Source: Elusimicrobia bacterium RIFCSPLOWO2_01_FULL_60_11 (GTDB taxonomy: Bacteria > Elusimicrobiota > Elusimicrobia > 2-02-FULL-39-32). Taken from it: 10,020 nucleotides of DNA. The translations under genes were made by a program, and so were the position numbers. Position 1 is the stretch's first letter. Each line of letters begins with the position of its first letter. Positions 1-6,277 of this stretch are shown here, in pieces. Location of the stretch: assembly GCA_001800085.1 (NCBI GenBank), contig MGUS01000023.1:1-10020 (forward strand). The letters run 5' to 3'. The notes beneath the pieces are model-generated. The model was not told the DNA's origin. It saw nothing but the letters and a program-made list of their open reading frames with translations, and did no database searches.

Positions 1-1
1 C

Positions 2-1756
2 GCCATGGAGGCGGCCGAGTACGTCGAGAAGGTGCGCATCAACCCGGGCAACTATGTGGATTCCAAGCAGTTCAAGATCGTCGAATACACCGACGCGGAT
101 TATCAGAGGGAACTGGACCGCATCGAGGAGAAATTCACACCCCTGGTCTTGAAGATGAAGAAACTGGGGCGGGCCATGAGGATAGGCACCAATCATGGCT
201 CGCTTTCCGACCGTATCATGAACCGCTACGGGGATTCTCCCGAAGGCATGGTGGAATCGGCCCTTGAGTTCACGCGCATCTGCGAGAAGAACAAATATTT
301 TGACTTGATCCTTTCCATGAAGTCCTCCAATCCCAAGGTGATGATCGCGGCCTACCGCTTGCTCGCCGCGCGCATGGCCGAGGAGGGCATGGACTATCCT
401 TTCCACCTGGGCGTGACGGAAGCGGGCGACGGCGAGGACGGCCGCATCAAGTCCGCCATCGGCATCGGGGGGCTTTTGGAGGACGGCATCGGTGACACCA
501 TACGCGTCTCCCTCACTGAGGAGCCCGAGTTGGAGATTCCCGTATGTAAACAGATCGCTGCTTTCTATACCTCTCCCCGGCCCTCTCCACTACGTGGAGA
601 GGGAGAGATCACCCCTTCTCCCCGTAGGGGAGAAGGACGGGATGAGGGTTACACGGAGAACCCCTATCACTATGCTCGGAGAAAGACCCGGGAGATAAAG
701 ATAGGGCCCTTCAAGCTCGGCGGAGAGAACATCGTGCGGCTGGTCTCGGATTTCACGGACAAGAAGGCCATCCTTTCCGTCCTTGAGGCCCAGCTCCAGA
801 ACACCAAGAGCTTGGCCCCGGAGATCGTGCAGTGGACCATCCGCAATGATGAAGATTTGAAAGCCCTGGAAGAATGTTCAAAGAAACTCGCAAAAGAAAC
901 ATCCCGCCTGGCATTCCTGGGGCGGTTCGAGAACAGCTTGGCGCAGGCGGAGAAGGGGCTTTCTTTGGTGCAATGCGCCATATTCAAGTACAAGCCGGGC
1001 GATGACGGCTCGACCCGCAAGAAGAAGTTCACCGATTTCTTAAAGCTGGCCAAGGCCAAGAATGTCCCGGTCATCCTGGAGGCCGAAGATTGCAAGAGCG
1101 AGGACAAGCTGGCCAAGTGGGGGGAGTTGACCCCCGCCCACAACACCCTGGACGGCATCGAATGGGCCCAGTCCGTCGGGATGAAGGACATCATCTTGTC
1201 CTTCAATCTTTCCGGGCGCTCCGAGATGATCCACAATGTGAGGTATCTGGCGGCTACGCTTAGGGAGAAGAACATCGATCTGCCCATCCACCTTAAAGTC
1301 CAGACCTCCAACCTCATCCATGCTTCCATCGCCTTGGGCTCGCTCCTCTGCGACGGCATCGGGGATTCCGTTCAGGCGGGCACGGGCACGGACCCCAAGA
1401 AGGACTTGGAACTGCTCTACAACATTCTCCAGGCGGCGGGCGTGCGCATCACAAAGACCGAATATGTCTCCTGCCCTTCCTGCGGGCGCACTCTCTTTGA
1501 CCTGCAGAGCACGACCGAGCGCATCCGCTCAAAGACCGGGCACCTGAAGGGTGTGAAGATCGCCATCATGGGCTGCATCGTGAACGGCCCGGGGGAGATG
1601 GCAGACGCGGATTTCGGCTATGTGGGGGGCGCTCCGGGGAAGATCAACCTCTATGTGGGCAAGGACTGCGTGAAGAAGAGCATCCCTTTTGAAGAGTCCG
1701 ACGAAAAACTCATCGAGCTCATCAAAGAGCACGGCAAGTGGCAGGACCCCACCTAA
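2..1756 (+). CDS. ispG: 4-hydroxy-3-methylbut-2-enyl diphosphate synthase, long form (5' end outside window)
   Basis: IspG (GcpE) reductively converts methylerythritol cyclodiphosphate to HMBPP in the cytosolic non-mevalonate isoprenoid pathway, using a [4Fe-4S] cluster. The frame is already open at base 2 and reads AMEAAEYVEKVRINPGNY, a conserved TIM-barrel stretch, so the N-terminal part of the protein lies to the left and the ATG at 5 is internal. Counting from that Met, cluster ligands are visible in SCPSCGR (Cys490, Cys493) and in GCIVNGPGE (Cys524, Glu531). More than 300 residues separate the end of the barrel from the cluster domain, so this is the long, three-domain type known from Chlamydiae, Bacteroidota, spirochaetes and plants, not the short E. 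coli type. Residues about 189-215 are a proline/arginine/glycine-rich insert encoded by a double-hairpin repeat (separate entry). All three Cys ligands survive, so the enzyme may still work. Confidence 0.96.
   Translation, partial: AMEAAEYVEKVRINPGNYVDSKQFKIVEYTDADYQRELDRIEEKFTPLVLKMKKLGRAMRIGTNHGSLSDRIMNRYGDSPEGMVESALEFTRICEKNKYFDLILSMKSSNPKVMIAAYRLLAARMAEEGMDYPFHLGVTEAGDGEDGRIKSAIGIGGLLEDGIGDTIRVSLTEEPELEIPVCKQIAAFYTSPRPSPLRGEGEITPSPRRGEGRDEGYTENPYHYARRKTREIKIGPFKLGGENIVRLVSDFTDKKAILSVLEAQLQNTKSLAPEIVQWTIRNDEDLKALEECSKKLAKETSRLAFLGRFENSLAQAEKGLSLVQCAIFKYKPGDDGSTRKKKFTDFLKLAKAKNVPVILEAEDCKSEDKLAKWGELTPAHNTLDGIEWAQSVGMKDIILSFNLSGRSEMIHNVRYLAATLREKNIDLPIHLKVQTSNLIHASIALGSLLCDGIGDSVQAGTGTDPKKDLELLYNILQAAGVRITKTEYVSCPSCGRTLFDLQSTTERIRSKTGHLKGVKIAIMGCIVNGPGEMADADFGYVGGAPGKINLYVGKDCVKKSIPFEESDEKLIELIKEHGKWQDPT
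569..649. repeat. Double-hairpin palindromic repeat inserted in frame in ispG
   Basis: Two perfect hairpins lie side by side. The first has 10-bp arms at 581-590 and 594-603 with a TAC loop. The second has 10-bp arms at 614-623 and 627-636 with a GTA loop. The stretch is C-rich then G-rich, unlike the surrounding coding sequence, and encodes low-complexity peptide of the PSPLRGEGE / PSPRRGEGR kind. Flanking protein reads IPVCKQIAAFY before and YTENPYHYARRKTRE after, which would join well if about 28 codons (84 bp) were removed. A short TATAC / TTACAC similarity at the edges may be a trace of the insertion. The position falls between the barrel and the central domain of long IspG. Its family in this genome is unknown. 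Confidence 0.85.
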
Positions 1757-1847
1757 TTTTTTGAGCTTGATTAGAATTAAACATCCTGTCCAAAAGGCTT
1801 TTGAGATTTGGATATCCAATTGTCCCGAAAGCTATCATCCCCTAGAT

Positions 1848-2072
1848 ATGAGAAGGTTTTATATGTTTGTAAAGACGGTCTGCAGATATGGAAGGGGTTC
1901 ACGGTCCAAAAATAAACATATGCTAAAGAAGATGATTTGCGACTATAAAAATCACGAATTAAGCGAAGCAAATATTGAATGGTACTGTGAGCTTTTTGGT
2001 CATTTAGAGAAATACCATTTTGTTGCTCCTATCAGCCTATATCAATCTACTATTCCTATGGACACGGAATGA
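1848..2072 (+). CDS. Small hypothetical protein in AT-rich islet
   Basis: This is an open frame of 74 codons from the first in-frame ATG after ispG. I do not recognise the family. The translation looks like a real, mostly helical soluble protein (for example DMRRFYMFVKTVCRYGRG, then NIEWYCELFGHLEKYHF), rich in aromatic residues and basic in its first half, with no signal peptide or membrane segment. Good protein-like sequence continues upstream of the ATG (HPVQKAFEIWISNCPESY), so the true start may be a TTG at 1761 or 1767, or the gene may be a 5'-truncated remnant fused to the ispG tail. No clear ribosome binding site is seen at any of these. Base composition is much more AT-rich than ispG, suggesting separate origin. 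Confidence 0.5.
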   Translation: MRRFYMFVKTVCRYGRGSRSKNKHMLKKMICDYKNHELSEANIEWYCELFGHLEKYHFVAPISLYQSTIPMDTE

Positions 2073-2107
2073 GTTATTTTAATGTCTGAAGCCAAGGCGT
2101 CCAATCC

Positions 2108-2113
2108 AGGAGG
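2108..2113 (+). promoter_or_regulatory. Strong Shine-Dalgarno (AGGAGG) for the exported-protein gene
   Basis: A perfect AGGAGG lies 4 nt before the ATG at 2118 and 10 nt before another in-frame ATG at 2124. It argues that the longer reading from ATG 2082 is not the true start. It also stands out because the core genes in this window lack strong Shine-Dalgarno sequences. Confidence 0.75.
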
Positions 2114-2117
2114 ACTT

Positions 2118-2669
2118 ATGATAATGTTCGTAAAATCCATGATTTTGAGCTCAATTTTGTTTCTGTCCGCCTTCACCTTTGTAATGGCCGAAGAGCCCTC
2201 ACTTGAAGAATTGAGGAAACGTCATGATAGCTACATGTCCGGTCTTGTTGAAAACGCGCCAAAAGAAGCAGAGGGAACATTTAAGCCAATTATGAAGGGC
2301 TCAGATCTCAAGATTTTTATATCTGAACTCAGTTTGCAGATTCAATATTTAAAGGCCACATTACCCGCAAATCCGAATAAGGGTTCAAATGATGAGAGTT
2401 TAATGCTCATTTTAAATAATGCAGAAGAATTTATCGTTGAATTTGAGAAGCGTCCATATTCTCTGTTTACATCCGTTGGACTTTCAAATGCTTGTTCATC
2501 CATCCTAGTGACTTTTTTAGATCGGAAATATAAAGATTCAAATAAGTTAATAGTTTTGTTTGTGAAACTGTCTCAGCATACAAGTTCTTTGTCAAAGTTT
2601 TCAGATATGTGGATGGCCAATATGGAATATAAAATATCAAAATATAATACCTCTCAGAAAAACAGGTAG
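2118..2669 (+). CDS. Exported hypothetical protein with signal peptide
   Basis: This gene encodes 183 residues of unrecognised family. The start at 2118 is chosen because AGGAGG precedes it and because it places a standard Sec signal peptide at the very N-terminus: a short basic region with Lys6, a hydrophobic core ILSSILFLSAFTF, and a likely cleavage after VMA, before EEPSLEEL. The mature part is highly charged and probably helical, with no cysteine pair motif, lipobox or second membrane segment, so a periplasmic or secreted soluble protein is likely. A single Cys lies in the C-terminal half (SNACSSI). No enzymatic motif can be seen. The gene is clearly AT-rich compared with ispG and nadK and follows the small ORF by about 45 bp, so both may have arrived together. 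Function unknown. Confidence 0.75.
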   Translation: MIMFVKSMILSSILFLSAFTFVMAEEPSLEELRKRHDSYMSGLVENAPKEAEGTFKPIMKGSDLKIFISELSLQIQYLKATLPANPNKGSNDESLMLILNNAEEFIVEFEKRPYSLFTSVGLSNACSSILVTFLDRKYKDSNKLIVLFVKLSQHTSSLSKFSDMWMANMEYKISKYNTSQKNR

Positions 2670-2767
2670 GAAGATCGCCTAGAATTAGAGGCGTCTCGCA
2701 ACCGCCCCCACAAGCTCCAAATGGCTCCTTTGGTTCGGTAACATCTTATATGAGTTGATTTGCGCCC

Positions 2768-2796
2768 TTGACAAACATGATATATTGAAGTACACT
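2768..2796 (+). promoter_or_regulatory. Putative sigma-70-type promoter of the DUF4143 ATPase gene
   Basis: A perfect -35 TTGACA at 2768-2773 is followed 17 bp later by TACACT at 2791-2796 (4 of 6 matches to TATAAT). The expected transcription start, near 2802-2805, lies just before the ATG at 2807, giving a transcript with almost no leader. No Shine-Dalgarno is present before that ATG, which agrees with leaderless translation. The -10 lies inside the long palindrome described separately. Confidence 0.55.
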
Positions 2797-2811
2797 TCAT
2801 TATATCATGTT
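2774..2811. promoter_or_regulatory. 38-bp near-perfect palindrome over promoter and start codon (putative operator)
   Basis: Arms of 18 nt (2774-2791 and 2794-2811) pair around a 2-nt centre with a single mismatch. The core is TGAAGT-AC-ACTTCA and the outer arms are AACATGATATA / TATATCATGTT. The dyad starts one base after the -35, covers the -10 and the predicted start, and ends just past the ATG. DNA-level dyads in this position are typical operators, and autoregulation by the downstream protein (which has a winged-helix segment) is a reasonable but untested idea. It could also form an RNA hairpin only if transcription starts farther upstream. Confidence 0.6.
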
Positions 2812-3958
2812 TAATCGCAACCAAGGTTTAAAGGGTCTTGGCCGGGAATCCTGCTTTCTATGGGGGGCTAGGCAGACCGGTAAAAGCACCCTGCTCAAGC
2901 GTCTTTATCCCCGCGCCCGGGTGTATGACCTTCTTCTTTCGGATACGTTTGAGCGGCTGGTCCGGAGGCCCTCTCTACTGCGCGAAGAGATCCTGGCCGA
3001 GGGGGGGCGGATCCATGGGCCCGTCATCGTGGACGAAGTGCAAAAAGTCCCCCTGCTCCTGGACGACATCCAATGGCTCATCGTGAACCACGGCGTCCAG
3101 TTCATCCTCTCCGGTTCAAGCGCGCGGAAACTTAAAAGAGGGGGCGGCAACCTTCTGGGAGGCCGGGCGCTTCGGTATGAGCTTTACCCCCTTGTCTCCG
3201 GAGAAATCCCGAACTTCAATCTCCTGCGAGCGCTCAATCACGGGCTTCTTCCCAGGCATTATCTTGCGGAGGCCGCCCAGCCCATGATCCACGCCTATCT
3301 GGGCGACTATCTCAAGGAAGAAATCGCCGCCGAGGCCTTGAGCCGCAACGTTCCCGCCTTCGCCCGTTTTCTGGAGGCGGCGTCCTTCAGCAACGGGGAG
3401 ATCGTCAACTACCAGAACGTCGCGGCCGAATGCGGGGTCAGTTCTCACACCGTGAAGGAATATTTTCAAATCCTCGAAGATACCCTCCTGGCTTATAGCA
3501 TTCCCTCTTTTCGAAAGCGGCCCAAGAGACGCGTCATCCACGCGCCCAAGTTTTATTTTTTTGACGTCGGTCTGGCCAACGTCTTGCTCAAAAGGGGGAA
3601 GATCGCGTATCGCGGGGAGGCGTTCGGAAGGGCTTTCGAGCATTTCATCCTTCAGGAGATCGCCGCTCACCGCAGCTATTCCGGGCTTCATTATCCCCTA
3701 TCCTATTGGCGCACCGCTTCGCAAATTGAGGTTGATTTTATTTTGGGCGATGCTGAAGTGGCCGTCGAAATTAAAGGAACTGAAATGGCGATGGAACGCC
3801 ATTTACGAGGGCTTCGAGCGTTCGGCGAAGAATATAAAGTTAAAAAATTAATTGCCGTGTCGTTGGATGCCAGGCCCAGATCTGTGAATGGGGTGCAAGT
3901 TCTGCCTTGGGCGGATTTTTTACAGCGCTTATGGGGAGGGGATATTATTTCTGGTTGA
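2807..3958 (+). CDS. DUF4143-family AAA ATPase (AAA_14 + winged helix + nuclease-like C-terminus)
   Basis: This 383-residue protein has the architecture of the widespread archaeal/bacterial AAA_14-DUF4143 ATPases. Walker A is GARQTGKST at residues 20-28. Walker B is GPVIVDEVQ around 71-79. A sensor-like FILSGSSARKL lies near 105-115. A winged-helix-like segment (VAAECGVSSHTVKEYFQIL) lies near 205-223. The C-terminal DUF4143 part has a PD-(D/E)xK-like signature, with IEVDFIL followed by VAVEIKGTE. The N-terminus MFNRNQGLKGL fits the family, which supports ATG 2807 despite no Shine-Dalgarno. The true cellular role of this family is not established; mobile or defence-associated functions have been suggested. 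It sits next to the AT-rich islet but is itself GC-rich for most of its length. Its 3' end overlaps pepA convergently by 14 bp. Confidence 0.92.
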   Translation: MFNRNQGLKGLGRESCFLWGARQTGKSTLLKRLYPRARVYDLLLSDTFERLVRRPSLLREEILAEGGRIHGPVIVDEVQKVPLLLDDIQWLIVNHGVQFILSGSSARKLKRGGGNLLGGRALRYELYPLVSGEIPNFNLLRALNHGLLPRHYLAEAAQPMIHAYLGDYLKEEIAAEALSRNVPAFARFLEAASFSNGEIVNYQNVAAECGVSSHTVKEYFQILEDTLLAYSIPSFRKRPKRRVIHAPKFYFFDVGLANVLLKRGKIAYRGEAFGRAFEHFILQEIAAHRSYSGLHYPLSYWRTASQIEVDFILGDAEVAVEIKGTEMAMERHLRGLRAFGEEYKVKKLIAVSLDARPRSVNGVQVLPWADFLQRLWGGDIISG

Positions 3959-5414
3959 GCAAATAATGAAGAAGCGTGCGTACGGGGAAACCCGTGCCGC
4001 CCTGTTTGCAGTAAGGCAGTTCGCGGTCCGTCCAGGCCGGGCCCGCGATGTCCAGGTGGATCCAGGGCGTATCGTCCATGAATTCCCGCAGGAAAAGCCC
4101 GCCGATGATGGAGCCGGCCTCCCGGCGGATGGATGAGATGTTCTTCACGTCGGCCACGGGGGATTTTATCCCTTCCTTGTAGTCCTCCACAAGCGGCAGC
4201 TGCCAGAACCTCTCCCCGGAATCTTTTGACGCCAGATCGATCTCCCTGAACAGCTCGTCATTGTTTCCCATGGCCCCGGCCACGAGCGCCCCCAGAGCAA
4301 TCACGCAGGCCCCGGTCAAGGTCGCTATGTCGATGACCGCGTCCGCCTTCAGTTTCACCGCGTAGGCCAGAGCGTCGGCCAGGACGAGGCGCCCTTCGGC
4401 GTCCGTGTTCAGGACCTCGATGGATTTTCCGTTCATCGCGCGCAAGATGTCGCCCGGCTTCTGCGCGCGGCCCCCGGGCATGTTCTCCGTCACCGCCAGG
4501 ACCCCATGGATTTCAACCCGGGGCTTGAGCGAGGGTAGGGCCCTGAAGACAGCGAGGATCGAGGCGGCCCCCGCCATGTCCATCTTCATGGTCTCCATGT
4601 TCAATGAGTCCTTGAGCGAGAGCCCTCCCGAGTCGAAAGTGATGCCCTTGCCGACGAGCGCGATGGACTTGAGCGGATTTTCCGGCTTGTAGTGGAGATG
4701 GATGAATACCGGCGGCTCCGCGCTCCCCCGCGCCACGCCCAGGAGGGCCCCCATCTTCATCTTCTCGATCTCGTCCTTCTCGAAAACTTTGACGGTGATG
4801 CCGGCCGCCTTGCCCTGTTCCGCCACGGCCCTGGCCCGTTCGGCAAAATCCGTCGGAGTCATGTCGCTGGGCGGCTCGTTCACAAGGTCCCGCGCGAAGC
4901 AGGCCGATTCTGCCATCACATGGCCGAGCTTCACGCCCTCGCGGCTCTCGGCAATGGATGATTTGGAGCCGACCAGGAAAGCTTCTTTAAGCTCTTTTCC
5001 GGCTGATTTTTTCTGCTTGTACTTGTCAAAAGAATAGGCCGAGAGGATGATGCCTTCGGAAACGGCCAGGGCCTCCCCGATGGGGTCCAGGATCTCGGGA
5101 AGGCGGATGGATATGGAGGACTGTGCCAGCGCCTGGAATTTTTTTGCCGCGAGCGCGGCGCCCCGCCTCACTTTTTCCAGGTCCGCGTCCTTGCGGGGGC
5201 CCAGGCCCACGAGCAGGACCAGGCGGGAAGGGGAGCCGGTGATGGGGTGAAGGAGCGCAAAAGTGCCGGCTTTTCCGGTGAACCCTTCCGATTCGGCGGC
5301 TCCCGCGAGTTTTTTGTCCTGCGCGATGCCCAGGACCAGGTTCTCCTTCTCAAAAACGAACGCGGCCAGGGGGGATTTGCGGTCGATTCTCTCGGTGAGG
5401 GCGAGGCGTATCAC
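3945..5414 (-). CDS. pepA: Leucyl aminopeptidase (M17 family, PepA)
   Basis: This cytosolic two-metal aminopeptidase removes N-terminal residues in peptide turnover. I start it at the GTG at 5414 (489 residues). A TTG at 5450 also opens the frame, but that TTG is part of the -35 of a convincing promoter whose expected start lies at the GTG. Counting from the TTG, the ligands and catalytic residues are Lys268, Asp273, Lys280, Asp291, Asp350, Glu352 and Arg354 (subtract 12 for the GTG start). They lie in VGKGITFDSGG and the family signature NTDAEGRL, and the spacing between them matches E. coli PepA. The N-terminal domain is present and length is normal. The enzyme is encoded opposite the nadK operon from a shared promoter region. 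In E. coli, PepA also acts as a DNA-binding protein at recombination sites and promoters; nothing here shows that role. Confidence 0.95.
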   Translation of the reverse strand: MIRLALTERIDRKSPLAAFVFEKENLVLGIAQDKKLAGAAESEGFTGKAGTFALLHPITGSPSRLVLLVGLGPRKDADLEKVRRGAALAAKKFQALAQSSISIRLPEILDPIGEALAVSEGIILSAYSFDKYKQKKSAGKELKEAFLVGSKSSIAESREGVKLGHVMAESACFARDLVNEPPSDMTPTDFAERARAVAEQGKAAGITVKVFEKDEIEKMKMGALLGVARGSAEPPVFIHLHYKPENPLKSIALVGKGITFDSGGLSLKDSLNMETMKMDMAGAASILAVFRALPSLKPRVEIHGVLAVTENMPGGRAQKPGDILRAMNGKSIEVLNTDAEGRLVLADALAYAVKLKADAVIDIATLTGACVIALGALVAGAMGNNDELFREIDLASKDSGERFWQLPLVEDYKEGIKSPVADVKNISSIRREAGSIIGGLFLREFMDDTPWIHLDIAGPAWTDRELPYCKQGGTGFPVRTLLHYLLNQK

Positions 5415-5421
5415 AGGCCTT

Positions 5422-5450
5422 ATTAGACTAAAACAATGGTATAATTTCAA
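5422..5450 (-). promoter_or_regulatory. pepA promoter (TTGAAA-17-TCTAAT), apparently leaderless
   Basis: On the minus strand TTGAAA (5450-5445) is followed after exactly 17 nt by TCTAAT (5427-5422), a 5-of-6 match in each box. Transcription would begin near 5414-5416, at the GTG start of pepA. The upstream AAGG is only 3 nt from the GTG and would lie outside the transcript, so translation is probably leaderless. The nadK -10 box lies mostly within this promoter's spacer and -35. Confidence 0.65.
5437..5445 (+). promoter_or_regulatory. nadK operon promoter (extended -10, TGGTATAAT)
   Basis: The sequence TGGTATAAT is a perfect extended -10 (TGnTATAAT). No good -35 is seen 16-18 bp upstream, which extended -10 promoters tolerate. 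Start of transcription would be near 5451-5453, only about 6-8 nt before the nadK ATG at 5459. That leader is too short for a Shine-Dalgarno, and none is present. The element overlaps the oppositely directed pepA promoter, so the two polymerases should compete. Confidence 0.7.
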
Positions 5451-5458
5451 GAACTTCC

Positions 5459-6277
5459 ATGTCCCGACGAGCGGTCGTCTATTGCAACCCTGACAAGCCG
5501 CAGGCCAAACGGACTTTCACCGCCTTGTCCGCCTGGCTCAAGCGCCGTAAAGTGAGCGTCATCCCCCGCCTGAACGACCCTCTCTGCCGGCAGGCCGATT
5601 TCGCCGTCATCCTGGGCGGAGACGGCACCATCCTGGCCGCCGCACGGGCACTCGCCCCTCACGGCGTCCCGATATTGGGCGTCAACCTGGGGCGTCTCGG
5701 GTTCCTGGCGGCCACAGAATCCAAGAACCTCTATTCCACGGTCGGCAAGGCCTTGCAAGGACGCCTGGCCGTCGAAGAGCGCCTCATGCTCGACGTCCGC
5801 GTCCTCGGCAAGGGCAAAAAATACATCCTCTCCTGCCTGGCCCTGAACGACTGCTACCTCCACGCGGGCTCGGCTTCGCGCATCACCGAAGTGGAGACCT
5901 CCTTCAACGGGGAATTTCTCACCACTTACAAGGGCGACGGCGTCATCGTTTCAACGCCTACGGGAAGCACGGCCTACTCTCTGGCCGCGGACGGGCCCAT
6001 CGTATCCCCTGATCTGGGCGTCCTGCTCGTCACCCCCATCTGCCCCCACACGCTCTCCCAGAGGCCCCTCGTCATATCGGAGCGGGGCCGTCTGGACCTG
6101 GTCGTGGGCCCGAGGTCGTCCCCCATGCTCCTCTCCGTCGACGGCCAGATCAACGGGAAAGTGGGGCCCGGCACGCGGGTGGAAGTCCGCGCGGCGGAGC
6201 GGAAGCTCCGCCTCCTCGTGAGCCCGAAGCGGAGCTATTTCGAGATCCTGCGCAAGAAACTGGGCTGGGGCCTATGA
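5459..6277 (+). CDS. nadK: NAD kinase (NAD+ to NADP+)
   Basis: NadK phosphorylates NAD to NADP in the cytosol and is normally essential. The 272-residue protein shows the family motifs in order: the opening strand VVYCNPDKPQA, the nucleotide-binding GGDGT at residues 53-57, GVNLGRLGFLA at 74-84, ALND at 128-131 (usually an NE pair; Asp here), the substrate-pocket stretch STPTGSTAYSLAADGPI at 165-181, and a late ITPICPHTLS-like strand. Length is typical of the bacterial enzyme. ATG 5459 is the right start because homology begins within a few residues of it, even though there is no Shine-Dalgarno. Its stop overlaps the recN start as ATGA, so the two are probably translationally coupled and form the head of an operon nadK-recN-GNAT. 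NADK next to recN is a common bacterial arrangement. Confidence 0.96.
   Translation: MSRRAVVYCNPDKPQAKRTFTALSAWLKRRKVSVIPRLNDPLCRQADFAVILGGDGTILAAARALAPHGVPILGVNLGRLGFLAATESKNLYSTVGKALQGRLAVEERLMLDVRVLGKGKKYILSCLALNDCYLHAGSASRITEVETSFNGEFLTTYKGDGVIVSTPTGSTAYSLAADGPIVSPDLGVLLVTPICPHTLSQRPLVISERGRLDLVVGPRSSPMLLSVDGQINGKVGPGTRVEVRAAERKLRLLVSPKRSYFEILRKKLGWGL

Noticed and set aside
492..698. Second plus-strand frame open through the ispG hairpin repeat
   Set aside because: The repeat happens to be stop-free in more than one frame; the ispG frame is supported by conserved sequence on both sides.
1732..1762. Possible intrinsic terminator at the end of ispG (GTGG...CCAC followed by six T)
   Set aside because: The stem is only about 4 bp with a mismatch, too weak to call even though a T-run follows.
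2082..2117. Upstream ATG start for the exported protein (adds 12 residues)
   Set aside because: It would bury the signal peptide behind a polar leader and place the perfect AGGAGG inside the gene; ATG 2118 is better.
2676..2694. Small inverted repeat CGCCT...AGGCG after the exported-protein gene
   Set aside because: The stem is only 5 bp and there is no T-run, so it is not supported as a terminator.
3116..3691. Minus-strand open frame of 191 codons opposite the DUF4143 gene
   Set aside because: It lies wholly within a gene with clear Walker and DUF4143 motifs and its translation looks like a shadow frame.
5415..5450. TTG start for pepA (12 extra residues)
   Set aside because: The TTG is part of a -35 hexamer and the extra residues do not resemble the start of M17 enzymes; the GTG at 5414 fits the predicted transcript start.
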